NCBI GenBank assembly: GCA_028868895.1
Contig: JAGWTP010000008.1
Coordinates: forward strand, 1-60,155
Origin: Burkholderiales bacterium
Lineage (GTDB): Bacteria; Pseudomonadota; Gammaproteobacteria; Burkholderiales; Burkholderiaceae_C
Direction of reading: 5' to 3'
DNA: 60,155 nucleotides
Each line of letters begins with the position of its first letter. The first letter of the stretch is position 1. Below, one piece after another: positions 26,056 through 34,685 of this stretch. The position numbers and the translations under genes are program-made. The notes below the pieces were generated by a model. The model worked only from the letters and a program-made list of their open reading frames with translations, had not been told where the DNA came from and made no database searches.

Positions 26056-26825
26056 CGCACCCGCTCCGCGGCGTCTTTGGCGGCCCGCACGGCATCGCGC
26101 TCGAGCGTGGTCTGCGCGATCTTGTCGCGCAGGTACAGCGGCAGCGCGAGTGCGGCGTCGACCGCGCCGCCCTGCGCCCACAAGGCCTGCGCCAGCGGCA
26201 GCATCGCGGTGGCGCGCGGCAGCGCGGTGGGAACGCAGCGTGCGTTGCCGGTCTCGAGCTGCGCACGGAACGCGGCGAGCGCGCTGCCGGCCACACACTG
26301 CGGCGGCTGCAACCGCCAGCGCGCGTTGAGCGCGGCGGGGCGGGTCAGCATCGGCGCGTCGAGCACCGACCAGCGGCCCGCCGCGTGGTGGTATTGCGCG
26401 GCATAGACCTCGTTCATGCGCGCGTCCATCGCGGCCCACACGCGCAGCTCGCCGGGCTCGCCGGGCTCGCCGGGCTCGTCGGGCTCGTCGGGCTGGCCCG
26501 GCTGGCCGGCGCGGGCGTCTTCGGCGAGCGCCAGCAGCGTGTCGATCGGCAGCACCGGCTTGCCAGCGCCGAACGCAAGGCCCTGCGCCACCGAGCACGC
26601 GGTGCGCAGGCCGGTGAACGCACCGGGGCCGCGGCCGAAGGCGATCGCGTCGAGCTCGTGCAGCGCCACGCCGGCCTGCGCCAGCAGCGCGAGGATGGCC
26701 GGGATCAGCGTGGCCGAGGCCTGCGCGCCGCCGACGGCCTCGACCGTGTGCACCTGCCCGCGCGCGGCCAGCGCGATGCTCAGGTGCTCGGTCGCGGTGT
26801 CGAACGCGAGCAGCGTGGCGTTCAT
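26052..26825 (-). CDS. tsaB: tRNA threonylcarbamoyladenosine complex subunit TsaB, with Pro/Glu repeat insertion
   Basis: TsaB (257 aa), the ASKHA-fold partner that activates TsaD in t6A37 tRNA modification. The N-terminus LLAFDTATEHLSIALAARG and the segment AFGRGPGAFTGLRTACSVAQ (about 62-81) are diagnostic. Residues about 106-126 are a repeat of Glu-Pro-Gly, Asp-Glu-Pro and Gln-Pro-Gly triplets. They come from a 9-bp direct repeat at 26451-26504, in a loop before LRVWAAMDARMNEVYAAQY. It is upstream of and coupled to rimI. The partner Sua5/TsaC gene is about 3 kb away (29672-30652). Confidence 0.94.
   Translation of the reverse strand: MNATLLAFDTATEHLSIALAARGQVHTVEAVGGAQASATLIPAILALLAQAGVALHELDAIAFGRGPGAFTGLRTACSVAQGLAFGAGKPVLPIDTLLALAEDARAGQPGQPDEPDEPGEPGEPGELRVWAAMDARMNEVYAAQYHHAAGRWSVLDAPMLTRPAALNARWRLQPPQCVAGSALAAFRAQLETGNARCVPTALPRATAMLPLAQALWAQGGAVDAALALPLYLRDKIAQTTLERDAVRAAKDAAERVR
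26451..26504. repeat. 9-bp tandem repeat in tsaB
   Basis: Six consecutive 9-bp units. Three identical GCCGGGCTC (26451-26477) are followed by GTCGGGCTC, GTCGGGCTG and GCCCGGCTG-like variants to 26504. On the minus strand they encode Glu-Pro-Gly, Glu-Pro-Asp and Gln-Pro-Gly/Asp triplets. Copy-number change stays in frame. Confidence 0.9.
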
Positions 26826-26914
26826 GCGAAAAGCACCGCGACGGCGTGCGGCAAAGGCGGCTTCGGGGACATGCGCAGAGTCTAGCCGTCGTCGCCGCGT
26901 GCGATCATCGAAGG

Positions 26915-28372
26915 ATGACCTCGCGACCCCTGTGCAACCTGCTTTGCGCGCTGTCGGCGGCGCTCGTGTTGCTCACCGCGCCGACCGCGCGCGCCGCACC
27001 CGACACGATGCCCGCCACCGTGGCCGCGGCGCTCGACCGCGCCGAGCTGCCGCGCGACGCGATGGTCGCGCTGGTGCAGGAAGTCGGCAGCGACCATGCG
27101 CGGCTGGCGTGGCGGGCCGATCAGCCGGTGAACCCGGCCTCGATGACGAAGCTGCTGACGACCTTCGCGAGCCTGGAGCTGCTCGGTCCGGCGTGGCACT
27201 GGACCACGCCGGTCTGGCTGCAGGGCATCGTGCGCCACGGGGTGCTCGAAGGCGATCTCGTGATCAAGGGCAGCGGCGACCCGACGCTAGTGGTCGAGCG
27301 CGCATGGCTGATGCTGCGGCGCGTGCAGCAACTCGGCGTGCGCCGGATCCAGGGCGACATCGTGCTCGACCGCAGCGCCTTCGACGTGCCCGAACGCAGC
27401 CCGGCCGACTTCGACGGCGAGGCGCTGCGGCCCTACAACGTGCGCGCCGACGCGCTGATGCTGAACTACAAGGCGCTGGTCCTCACGTTCACGCCCGATG
27501 CGGCACGCGGCACCGCCACCGTGGCCGCCGACATGCCGCTGGCCGGTGTGCGCATCGATGCCACCGTGCCCCTCGGCAGCGGCCCGTGCGGCGACTGGCG
27601 CCGCGCGCTGCGCGCCGACTTCTCCGACCCCACCAAGGTGCGCTTCGCCGGCACATTCGCCGGCGCGTGCGCGCAGAAGGTCTGGCCGGTCGCCTACGCC
27701 GACCCGCAGCACTACAACGAGCGCGCGCTGCTCGGCCTGTGGCGCGAACTCGGCGGGCACATCAGCGGTGTGGTGCGTGACGGCACCGCCCCAGCCACGC
27801 CACCGACCTTCGAGGTGAACTCGCCGCCGCTGGCCGAGGTGATCCGCGACATCAACAAGTACAGCAACAACGTGATGGCGCAGCAGCTCTTCCTCACGCT
27901 CGGCCTGACCCAGCGCGGCGCCGGCACGCCCGACGCGGCGCGCGCGGTGCTGCGCCAGTGGGCCGCCCGGAAGCTCGGTGCCAACGCCGAACTCACGCTC
28001 GACAACGGCTCCGGCCTGTCGCGCGAGACGCGCGTCAGCGCGCGGCTGCTGGCGCGGCTGCTGCAGGTGGCGTGGGCGAGCCCGTGGATGCCGGAACTGA
28101 TGAGCTCGCTGCCGGTCAGCGGCACCGACGGCACGCTCGAACACTCTGACGCGGTGCCCGGCCGGGCCCACCTGAAGACCGGCTCGCTGCGCGGCGTGGC
28201 CGGCGTCGCCGGCTATGTGCTGGCCGACTCTGGCCGGCGCTACGTGGTGGTGGCGATCGTCAACCACGACCATGCCAGCGCCGCGCGTCCGGCCTTCGAG
28301 GCGCTGGAACAATGGGCCGCCAACGACGACGACGCGGCGATCTCGCCGCTGCGACCCTCCCCCTCCAACTGA
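26915..28372 (+). CDS. dacB: D-alanyl-D-alanine carboxypeptidase/endopeptidase (PBP4)
   Basis: Periplasmic class C penicillin-binding protein (485 aa) that trims pentapeptides and cuts cross-links in peptidoglycan. The signal peptide is NLLCALSAALVLLTAPTARA. Active-site motifs are NPASMTKLLTTF (SxxK near residue 76), KYSNNVMAQQLFLTLG (SxN near 316) and HLKTGSLRGVAGVAGYV (KTG near 419). The long insert typical of PBP4 lies between SxxK and SxN. The ATG at 26915 is kept for the signal peptide, although the purine tract GAAGG abuts it unusually closely. It is divergent from tsaB. Product is likely non-essential. Confidence 0.93.
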   Translation: MTSRPLCNLLCALSAALVLLTAPTARAAPDTMPATVAAALDRAELPRDAMVALVQEVGSDHARLAWRADQPVNPASMTKLLTTFASLELLGPAWHWTTPVWLQGIVRHGVLEGDLVIKGSGDPTLVVERAWLMLRRVQQLGVRRIQGDIVLDRSAFDVPERSPADFDGEALRPYNVRADALMLNYKALVLTFTPDAARGTATVAADMPLAGVRIDATVPLGSGPCGDWRRALRADFSDPTKVRFAGTFAGACAQKVWPVAYADPQHYNERALLGLWRELGGHISGVVRDGTAPATPPTFEVNSPPLAEVIRDINKYSNNVMAQQLFLTLGLTQRGAGTPDAARAVLRQWAARKLGANAELTLDNGSGLSRETRVSARLLARLLQVAWASPWMPELMSSLPVSGTDGTLEHSDAVPGRAHLKTGSLRGVAGVAGYVLADSGRRYVVVAIVNHDHASAARPAFEALEQWAANDDDAAISPLRPSPSN

Positions 28373-28390
28373 CCCGGGAATCTGCCCACC

Positions 28391-28657
28391 ATGACCATCG
28401 TCGACGGGCTCGGCTACGCCGCCGCCGCCCTGACCACCACTTCTTTCGTGCCGCAGGCCTGGCTGACGTTTCGCACCCGCGATGTCAGCGGCATTTCGCT
28501 GGCGATGTACAGCGTGTTCACCTTCGGCATCGCGCTGTGGCTGGCCTACGGCATGCTGCTCGGGGCCTGGCCGATCGTCGTCGCCAACGCGGTGACCTTC
28601 GCGCTCGCGGCGGGCATCCTGACGATGAAGCTGCGGCTCGGCCGACGCCGCGCCTGA
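28391..28657 (+). CDS. SemiSWEET family sugar transporter
   Basis: An 88-aa membrane protein with three predicted helices (LGYAAAALTTTSFVPQAWLT, GISLAMYSVFTFGIALWLAYG, WPIVVANAVTFALAAGIL). The PQ-loop VPQAW in helix 1 and the overall length match bacterial SemiSWEETs, which dimerise to carry sugars down their gradient. It lies 18 bp after dacB on the same strand. Substrate is unknown. Confidence 0.85.
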   Translation: MTIVDGLGYAAAALTTTSFVPQAWLTFRTRDVSGISLAMYSVFTFGIALWLAYGMLLGAWPIVVANAVTFALAAGILTMKLRLGRRRA

Positions 28658-28662
28658 CGCCG

Positions 28663-28683
28663 CCGCGGCGACGTGCGCCGCGG
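28663..28683. terminator. GC-rich hairpin between convergent genes
   Basis: A perfect 8-bp stem (CCGCGGCG / CGCCGCGG) with a 5-nt ACGTG loop. It sits between the stop of the SemiSWEET gene and the stop of the SGNH lipoprotein gene. There is no U-tract on either strand, so if it terminates it is not a classical intrinsic terminator. Confidence 0.35.
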
Positions 28684-28685
28684 GC

Positions 28686-29636
28686 TCAGAACGGGTTGTT
28701 GGACGCCACCGTGACGGCCAGCGAACCGAGACTGGCCTGGCCGCTGGCGCCGAGGTGGCGGTCGTCGGCCCACAGGTAGTTGCTGGTGGTGGCGGCGGTG
28801 ACCAGCGTCGCGGTGGTGCATTGCGGCAGCGCCACGGTGCACGCGGCCAGCGTCGTGTTGGCATAGGTGCCCGCGCCCAGACGGGTGGCGGCGTCGGAGG
28901 CCTGCAGGTACTGGTCGAGTTGGACCAGTCCGATCTGGTGCCCGTCGTTGGTCAGGTGCGCCAGCATGGCGATGTTGAAGGCTTCGCTCAGGCGCGACAG
29001 CAGCGCAGGATTGCCGTTGGTCGAGCCCACCGAGCGATCTCCGGCAAACGGCGTCAGGCCCATGTCGGGAATGGTCGAAATCAGCACCTTGGCGCCCAGC
29101 GCGGCGAGCCGGTTGACCTGCGCCGCCAGCGCCCGGCCGGCCGCGTCGAGATTGGCGCTGATCTGCGCCTCGCCGACGCCCGGGTACTGCGCGAACTGCG
29201 CCAGCACGTCGTTGGCGCCGACCAGCACCGTGACGAGGTCACCGGCCTTGAAGCCGCCGTTGAGGAGTTGCTGGTCGATCTGCGCCGACAGGTCCGCGAC
29301 CATCGCGCCATTGGCAGCGTAGATGTGGCTCACCGGCGCCGGCACCGTTCCCGGGCATTCCTGGAACACCAGGCCGTAGCGGGCGGCCACGGTCTGGATC
29401 CACAGTGGATTGCCGGTGCAATCGACCGCCGTCGTGCTGCCGGTGAGCAGCGCGTTGACGCTGTACTTCTTCTGGTCGGCGGTGATCACGCTGGACTCGT
29501 CGCCGAACGCGATCACGCGGCTGGCGGCGAAGGTCTGCGACTGCGCCCCGCCGCCGCACGACGCGAGCAATGCCACCGCGGCCAGCACACCGGCGCAGAG
29601 CCCGACGCGGGCGACTCCAAAGACTGTCGACTTCAT
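28686..29636 (-). CDS. SGNH/GDSL-type hydrolase lipoprotein with variant block I
   Basis: A 316-aa exported protein with lipobox ALLASC (Cys near residue 27) followed by a Gly tract. Block I reads VIAFGDESSV where canonical enzymes have FGDSLSD. Block III is LVGANDVLAQF (GxND). The C-terminal catalytic dyad motif is WADDRHLGASGQ (DxxH). The family fold is therefore clear, but a Glu occupies the position right after Asp where the nucleophilic Ser normally sits, with Ser next. It may be a shifted nucleophile or an altered activity. It lies 35 bp downstream of sua5 on the same strand. Substrate unknown. Confidence 0.78.
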   Translation of the reverse strand: MKSTVFGVARVGLCAGVLAAVALLASCGGGAQSQTFAASRVIAFGDESSVITADQKKYSVNALLTGSTTAVDCTGNPLWIQTVAARYGLVFQECPGTVPAPVSHIYAANGAMVADLSAQIDQQLLNGGFKAGDLVTVLVGANDVLAQFAQYPGVGEAQISANLDAAGRALAAQVNRLAALGAKVLISTIPDMGLTPFAGDRSVGSTNGNPALLSRLSEAFNIAMLAHLTNDGHQIGLVQLDQYLQASDAATRLGAGTYANTTLAACTVALPQCTTATLVTAATTSNYLWADDRHLGASGQASLGSLAVTVASNNPF

Positions 29637-29671
29637 TCAATACTCCGAAAAACCAGCGTGCTCAGTGGACT

Positions 29672-30652
29672 TCATCGTGCCGCGGCGCGCACCAGCCGAT
29701 CGCGCACGCCGTCCCATTCGGGGCCCGCGGGTGGCTCTTCGACCCAGATGAGTTGCACGCCTTGCGCATCGAGTTCACGCAACACCGCGAAAAGTTCATG
29801 GGCCACCTGCTCCGGCTTGGCCGGCATGCGGCGGTAGCGCACCCCGGCAGCGGCGCGCGGCAGCGCAGCGCGCGAATATACCGCCAGCGCCAGCGGCTGC
29901 GGCCCGAGCAGTTGCAAAGCCTCGGCAAGGATTCGTGTCGGCATCAGGCGCAACGTGGCGTTCGGCGCGTAGTGCGAAGCGAGCGTGCCGGGCGCGCGCG
30001 GCGCCCGGGCATCGGCCTCGCGCAGCGGCTCGCCGGCGGCGGCTTCGATCTGCGACCGCGTCAGCAGCCCCGGGCGCAGCAGCACCGGGTGGCCGCGCGA
30101 GCAGTCGACGATGCTCGATTCGATGCCGACCACGCAGGCCCCGCCATCGAGCACCGCGAGCGACGCGCCGAACTCGTCGACGACATGCGCCGCCAGGGTC
30201 GGGCTGACGCGCCCGTAGCGGTTGGCGCTGGGCGCGGCCACACCGGGCACGCCGCGGCGCTGCGCCGCGGCCAGCAAGGCCCGCGCGACCGGGTGCGACG
30301 GGCAGCGCAGCCCGATGCTGCGCTGGCCGCCGGCCGCGGCCGCGGCCAGGCCCTCGGTGCGCGGCAGGATCAGCGTCAACGGGCCGGGCCAGCAGGCATC
30401 GATCAGCCGGCGCGCAACTGGGGGAACTTCGGCCGCGAAACGCAGCAGCGATGCCGGGTCGGCGCCATGCACGATCAGCGGGTGGTCGGCCGGCCGGCCC
30501 TTGGCCCGAAAGATCTTCGCGACGGCGGCGTCGTCGTCGGCACGCGCCCCCAGGCCGTAGACGGTCTCGGTCGGGAAGGCGACGAGTTCGCCGGCCGCCA
30601 GCAACTCGGCCGCACGCTCGACCGCGGCGGCGTCGGAGCCGTCAAGCCGCAC
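29672..30652 (-). CDS. L-threonylcarbamoyladenylate synthase, Sua5 type
   Basis: A 326-aa enzyme making threonylcarbamoyl-AMP from threonine, bicarbonate and ATP, the first step of t6A tRNA modification. The YrdC domain (about 1-200) has LVAFPTETVYGLGARADDD, KIFRAKGRPADHPLIVH and APSANRYGRVSPT. GIESSIVDCSRGHPVLLRPG marks its end. A C-terminal Sua5 domain (about 230-326) distinguishes it from the short TsaC. It follows purK by 3 bp and completes the purE-purK-sua5 run typical of Burkholderiales. Confidence 0.93.
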   Translation of the reverse strand: MRLDGSDAAAVERAAELLAAGELVAFPTETVYGLGARADDDAAVAKIFRAKGRPADHPLIVHGADPASLLRFAAEVPPVARRLIDACWPGPLTLILPRTEGLAAAAAGGQRSIGLRCPSHPVARALLAAAQRRGVPGVAAPSANRYGRVSPTLAAHVVDEFGASLAVLDGGACVVGIESSIVDCSRGHPVLLRPGLLTRSQIEAAAGEPLREADARAPRAPGTLASHYAPNATLRLMPTRILAEALQLLGPQPLALAVYSRAALPRAAAGVRYRRMPAKPEQVAHELFAVLRELDAQGVQLIWVEEPPAGPEWDGVRDRLVRAAAR

Positions 30653-30655
30653 CGG

Positions 30656-31984
30656 TCACCACGCCTCGATGCCCAGCCGCTCGGCGGCCTGGCGCGCGAC
30701 CGCGTCGGCCTGGCCGGCGCTAGCCGCCGTCACGGTCAGGTGGCCCATCTTGCGCCCGGGACGCGCCTGCGCCTTGCCATACAGGTGCAGGTGCACGCCG
30801 GGCAGCGCCAGCAGCGCGGCCCAGTCCGGCGCGCGCGCGGGTTCGCCCGGCCCACCCCACAGGTCGCCGAGCAGGTTCAGCATCACGCAGGCGCTGTGCT
30901 GGCGCGGCGGCGCGAGCGGCGCGCCGGTCAGCGCGCGCACCTGCAGGTCGAACTGCGACGCGTCGCAGCTGTCGATGCTGTGGTGGCCGGAGTTGTGCGG
31001 GCGCGGCGCGATCTCGTTGGCAACGAGCGAGCCGTCGCGCTGCACGAAGAACTCGACGCACAACACGCCGACATAGCCGAGGTCGGCCGCGACCTGGCGG
31101 GCCGCGGCAATCGCGCGCCGCTGCACGTCGGCCGCCACGTCGGGGGCCGGCACCTGCGTGACCGCGAGGACACCGTCGCGGTGCAGGTTCTGTTGCACCG
31201 GCAGGTTGACGATGTCGCCGCCGACGCCGCGCGCCACGATGACGCTGATCTCGCGCGCGAGCGGCAGCAGCTGTTCGAGCACGCAGGCCACGCGGCCGAG
31301 CGCGGCCCACGCGCCGGCCAGATCGGCGCGGGTGCTCACGCGCCGCTGGCCTTTGCCGTCGTAGCCGAGCCGCGCGGTCTTCAGGATGCCGGGCAGCAGA
31401 TCGTCGCCGACCGCGGCCAGTTGCGCGCCCGATTCGATGACCGCGTGCGGCGCGCAGGCCACACCGCTGCGCAGGAACTGCGCCTTCTCCGCGGCGCGGT
31501 CCTGGCACACCGCCACCGCCGCCGCGGCCGGCGCCACCGGCCGGCGCTCGGCCAGTCGCGCCAACGCGCTTGCCGGCACGTTCTCGAATTCGGTGGTCAC
31601 CGCGGCGCTGAGTTCGGCCAGCCGCGCCAGCCCTTGCGGATCGAGGTAGTCGGCCTGGACGTGGTGGTGCGCCACCCACCCGGCCGGGCTGGCGGGATCG
31701 GGGTCGAGCACCGCTGTCGCGTAGCCCATCTGCTGCGCGGCGTGGACGAACATGCGGGCGAGCTGGCCGCCGCCCATGACGCCCAGCGTCGCGCCGGGCG
31801 CGATGAAGGGCGTCGTCGGTGACCCTTGGCCCAGCGTCGCGCCGGGCGCGATGAAGGGCGTCGTCGGTGACCCTTGGCCCAGCGTCGCGCCGGGCGCGAT
31901 GAAGGGCGTCGTCGCTGACCCTTGGCCCAGCGTCGCGCCCGGCGCGATGAAGGGCGTCGTCGGTGACCCTTGGCCCGGCGTCAT
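30656..31984 (-). CDS. purK: 5-(carboxyamino)imidazole ribonucleotide synthase PurK with 4x16-residue N-terminal repeat
   Basis: ATP-grasp enzyme of purine synthesis that makes N5-CAIR from AIR, ATP and bicarbonate. The family sequence begins at residue 68 with [17 protein letters not shown]. It continues through [47 protein letters not shown] and [18 protein letters not shown]. Residues 4-67 are four copies of a 16-residue unit ([16 protein letters not shown], one with Ala for Pro) from a 48-bp tandem repeat. Each unit contains PGATL, the sequence normally next to the PurK start. The ATG at 31984 overlaps the purE stop (TCAT), and no other ATG or GTG lies in frame in the array. Total 442 aa, against about 380 normally. 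Confidence 0.94.
   Translation of the reverse strand: MTPGQGSPTTPFIAPGATLGQGSATTPFIAPGATLGQGSPTTPFIAPGATLGQGSPTTPFIAPGATLGVMGGGQLARMFVHAAQQMGYATAVLDPDPASPAGWVAHHHVQADYLDPQGLARLAELSAAVTTEFENVPASALARLAERRPVAPAAAAVAVCQDRAAEKAQFLRSGVACAPHAVIESGAQLAAVGDDLLPGILKTARLGYDGKGQRRVSTRADLAGAWAALGRVACVLEQLLPLAREISVIVARGVGGDIVNLPVQQNLHRDGVLAVTQVPAPDVAADVQRRAIAAARQVAADLGYVGVLCVEFFVQRDGSLVANEIAPRPHNSGHHSIDSCDASQFDLQVRALTGAPLAPPRQHSACVMLNLLGDLWGGPGEPARAPDWAALLALPGVHLHLYGKAQARPGRKMGHLTVTAASAGQADAVARQAAERLGIEAW
31781..31972. repeat. 48-bp tandem repeat, four copies, in the 5' end of purK
   Basis: Copies at 31781-31828, 31829-31876, 31877-31924 and 31925-31972, followed by a 12-bp remnant to 31984. They differ at only two places: a G-to-C at about 31917 in copy 3 (Pro to Ala in the protein) and a synonymous G-to-C at about 31940 in copy 4. 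The unit is a multiple of three, so every copy number keeps purK in frame. The near identity indicates a recent expansion. Confidence 0.97.
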
Positions 31985-32490
31985 TTGAGTTCGGCGCTCA
32001 TCGCCCGGGCCGCCTCGGTCTGGCGGGCGCGGTAGGCATCGAGGCGGGCGCGCAGCGCGGGGTCTTCGTTGGCCAGCATCGCCACCGCGAACAGCGCGGC
32101 GTTGGCCGCGCCGGCCACGCCGATCGCGAAGGTGGCCACCGGGATGCCCTTGGGCATCTGCACGATCGAGTACAGCGAATCGACACCCTGCAGGTGCCGG
32201 CTCGCCACCGGCACCCCGAGCACCGGCACCGTCGTCTTGGCCGCGAGCATGCCGGGCAGATGCGCGGCACCGCCGGCGCCGGCGATGATGGCCTGAAGCC
32301 CGCGCGCCGCGGCGTCTTGCGCGTAGGCGTACAGGTCGTCGGGCATGCGGTGCGCCGAGACGACGCGGGCCTCGAACGGCACACCGAACTCGGCGAGAAT
32401 CTCGGTGGCCGCGCGCAGGGTCTCCCAGTCGCTGCTGGAACCCATCACCACGCCGACCACCACGGGGGCGCTGCTCAAGGCTCGCTCCAA
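31981..32490 (-). CDS. purE: N5-CAIR mutase PurE
   Basis: Class I PurE (169 aa), converting N5-CAIR to CAIR. Motifs: [16 protein letters not shown] (about 10-25), [18 protein letters not shown] (about 43-60), [17 protein letters not shown] (about 68-84) and [20 protein letters not shown] (about 93-112). The stop overlaps the purK start by 3 nt (TCAT), so the two are coupled. The gene is divergent from the thioredoxin-like gene at 32571, with 80 bp between. Confidence 0.96.
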   Translation of the reverse strand: MERALSSAPVVVGVVMGSSSDWETLRAATEILAEFGVPFEARVVSAHRMPDDLYAYAQDAAARGLQAIIAGAGGAAHLPGMLAAKTTVPVLGVPVASRHLQGVDSLYSIVQMPKGIPVATFAIGVAGAANAALFAVAMLANEDPALRARLDAYRARQTEAARAMSAELK

Positions 32491-32570
32491 GGTGCTGAAT
32501 CAGCCTTGAATTGTAGGCGGCACGCTGCCATCTTCAGCGACCGCCACCGCCTCACCCGGAACCCCCGACC

Positions 32571-33515
32571 ATGCTCGACATTTCCCTGCAGAACTTCGAA
32601 GCCGACCTGATCACCGCGTCGATGCAGCAGCCCGTGCTGCTCGACATCTGGGCACCGTGGTGCGGCCCGTGCAAGGCGCTCGGCCCGTTGCTCGAAAAAC
32701 TCGAGACCGCCTACGCCGGCCGCTTCACACTGGCCAAGCTCAATTCCGACGACCAGCCCGAAATCGCGGGCCAGCTGTCGCAGATGTTCGGCGTGCGCAG
32801 CATCCCGTTCTGCGTGATGTTCAAGGGCGGCCAGCCGGTCGACGGCTTCGTCGGCGCGCTGCCCGAAGGCGAGATCCGCGCGTTCCTCGACAAGCATGTG
32901 CCGAGCGCCGAAGCGCTGGCCGCCGCCGACGACGTCCAGGAGGCCCAGGCGCTGCTGGCCGACGGCGACACCGACAGCGCGGTCGAGAAGCTGCAGGAGG
33001 CGGTGGCGGTGAACCCCGGCAACGACGCCGCGCGCTACGACTACCTGCGCGCGCTGCTCGGCGCCGGGCGCGTCGAGGAAGCCCGACGCGCCTATGAGCC
33101 GGTCGCCTCCAAGGTGCTGCTCGACGCGCGCCTGGCTGCCGCCGGCCACTGGCTCGCCGCCTGCGAGCAGGCGCCGCAGGCGCGCCCGGCCGAGCAACTC
33201 GCCGCGGCCATCGCCGCCAACAAGCGCGACTTCGATGCCCGCTTCGAACTCGCGCAGAGCCACTTCGCCGCCCAGCGTTTCACGCAGGCGCTCGACGAAC
33301 TGCTCGAGATCGTGATGCGCGACAAGACCTGGCGCGACCAGCTCGCGCGCAAGACCTTCGTGGCGATCCTCGAACTGATGAACAAGCCGACGCCCGCCAA
33401 GGCCGAAGCGGCGGCGCCGAAGGGCCAGCTCGAGCTGGCCGGCAAGGCTGCGGTGACGCCCGCCGACCCGGTGGTCGATGCCTACCGGCGCAAGCTGAGC
33501 ATGGCGTTGTTCTGA
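32571..33515 (+). CDS. thioredoxin-domain TPR protein, CnoX/YbbN family
   Basis: A 314-aa protein with an N-terminal thioredoxin domain (active site IWAPWCGPCKALG, about residues 26-38, and the cis-Pro segment VRSIPFCVMFKGGQ). A C-terminal helical TPR-like region follows (LLADGDTDSAVEKLQEAVAV, EEARRAYEPVASKVLL). This is the CnoX/YbbN architecture, a chaperedoxin that protects folding proteins from over-oxidation. The site here is a full CxxC, unlike the E. coli protein, which lacks redox-active cysteines there. It sits on the opposite strand between purE and purC and splits the pur cluster. Confidence 0.87.
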   Translation: MLDISLQNFEADLITASMQQPVLLDIWAPWCGPCKALGPLLEKLETAYAGRFTLAKLNSDDQPEIAGQLSQMFGVRSIPFCVMFKGGQPVDGFVGALPEGEIRAFLDKHVPSAEALAAADDVQEAQALLADGDTDSAVEKLQEAVAVNPGNDAARYDYLRALLGAGRVEEARRAYEPVASKVLLDARLAAAGHWLAACEQAPQARPAEQLAAAIAANKRDFDARFELAQSHFAAQRFTQALDELLEIVMRDKTWRDQLARKTFVAILELMNKPTPAKAEAAAPKGQLELAGKAAVTPADPVVDAYRRKLSMALF

Positions 33516-33563
33516 ACCCCGTGGGCCGGCGCACGGCGGCGGCCCGGTGCCGCGCCGAGCGCG

Positions 33564-34685
33564 TCAGAGCGGCGCTGCGGCGGCGAACTCGCGGTCGAGC
33601 GCACCGACCAGCAACGCCTGGTCGGCGCGGTGGTCTTGCCAGGCCCGCGCCGCGCACTGCGCGTGCCGCCGGGCGGCATCAAGGTCGCCCAGCGCCTCGT
33701 GGATTTGCACCAGCCGGCTGTGGCCGGGCGCACGGTCGCCGGGCAGCCCCGGAGCCGCGAGGTGGGTCTCGGCCGCGGCAGCATCGTCGCGTGCGCCCTG
33801 GTGGTGCCCGGCACGCAGCCGGCACCACGCACGATCGGCGCGCAGGCTGCCTTCGACCGTCGCCATGCCCTGGCCCAACGCCGCCGTGAGGTGCTCCTCG
33901 TACAACGCCAGCGCCACGTCGGTCTGACCGAGCAGGGTGCAGACCTGCGCCCGCAGAATGGGTTGCAACGCGCCCAGGCTCGTGACGCCGAACAAGGCAT
34001 CGAACTGGGCCGTCGATTCGGCGCTGAGCAGCGCGTGGTCACTCGCCGTGCGCCCACTGTCGTCGGTGCCCGTCACTGCGCAGGCCTCGGCCTGGCGCGC
34101 CGCGGCCACCCGCAGCGACGCCATGTTCCACATCATCGCGCTCAGCGTGGCGTCGTCGCCTTCGGCCGTTGCATGGCGGTGCGCCCGGTCGTACCAGGGC
34201 CGGGCCCGATCGAGCCGGCCGCCCTCGTGGTACGACTGCGCCACGACGAGGTTGGCGCGGGCGCGCGCGCCATGGTGGTCTTCGGCGGCAAGCTTCAGCG
34301 CTTCGGCCGCATGACGCGCCAATGCGGGAGCGTCCATGCGCAGATAGTCGAGGTGCGCGAGCCAGGCCGCGCTGAGCGCCTGCAGTGGCTGCAGGCCCGC
34401 TGCCGCGCTCATCGCATGAGCGCGCTTCATCTTGTCGTGCGCCTGCGGGCCCAAGTCGCGGTAATGGCTGACGAGCGCGTCGGCCAGGCTCAGCCAGGCA
34501 CTGACCGCCGCGTTCGGCCGCGACCGGTGGCGCTGCTGCACGGCGGCGAGTTCGCGGCTGGCCTGGTCGAAGTCACCGACACGCGCCAGATACGCCGCGC
34601 GCTCGCAGCGCAGGCAGTCGGCGGCGAGCGGCTGCGTGGCCGCGGCGATGCCGGCGTCCAGCCGCTGCAGCAGACGCGATCTCAC
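33564..34685 (-). CDS. helical TPR-like protein, function unknown
   Basis: A 373-aa Ala/Leu-rich helical protein with TPR-like helix pairs, for example [20 protein letters not shown] (about 32-51), [20 protein letters not shown] and [20 protein letters not shown] near the C-terminus. No signal peptide, membrane span or enzymatic motif is visible. It begins with GTG at 34685, overlapping the purC stop (GTGA), so it is translated from the purC message. The link to purine synthesis is positional only. The N-terminus resembles the ligand-free half of transcription-activator TPR domains, but no DNA-binding domain is present. Confidence 0.6.
   Translation of the reverse strand: MRSRLLQRLDAGIAAATQPLAADCLRCERAAYLARVGDFDQASRELAAVQQRHRSRPNAAVSAWLSLADALVSHYRDLGPQAHDKMKRAHAMSAAAGLQPLQALSAAWLAHLDYLRMDAPALARHAAEALKLAAEDHHGARARANLVVAQSYHEGGRLDRARPWYDRAHRHATAEGDDATLSAMMWNMASLRVAAARQAEACAVTGTDDSGRTASDHALLSAESTAQFDALFGVTSLGALQPILRAQVCTLLGQTDVALALYEEHLTAALGQGMATVEGSLRADRAWCRLRAGHHQGARDDAAAAETHLAAPGLPGDRAPGHSRLVQIHEALGDLDAARRHAQCAARAWQDHRADQALLVGALDREFAAAAPL

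Noticed and set aside
31781-31972. CRISPR array
   Set aside because: The 48-bp units are directly adjacent with no spacers and lie wholly inside purK.
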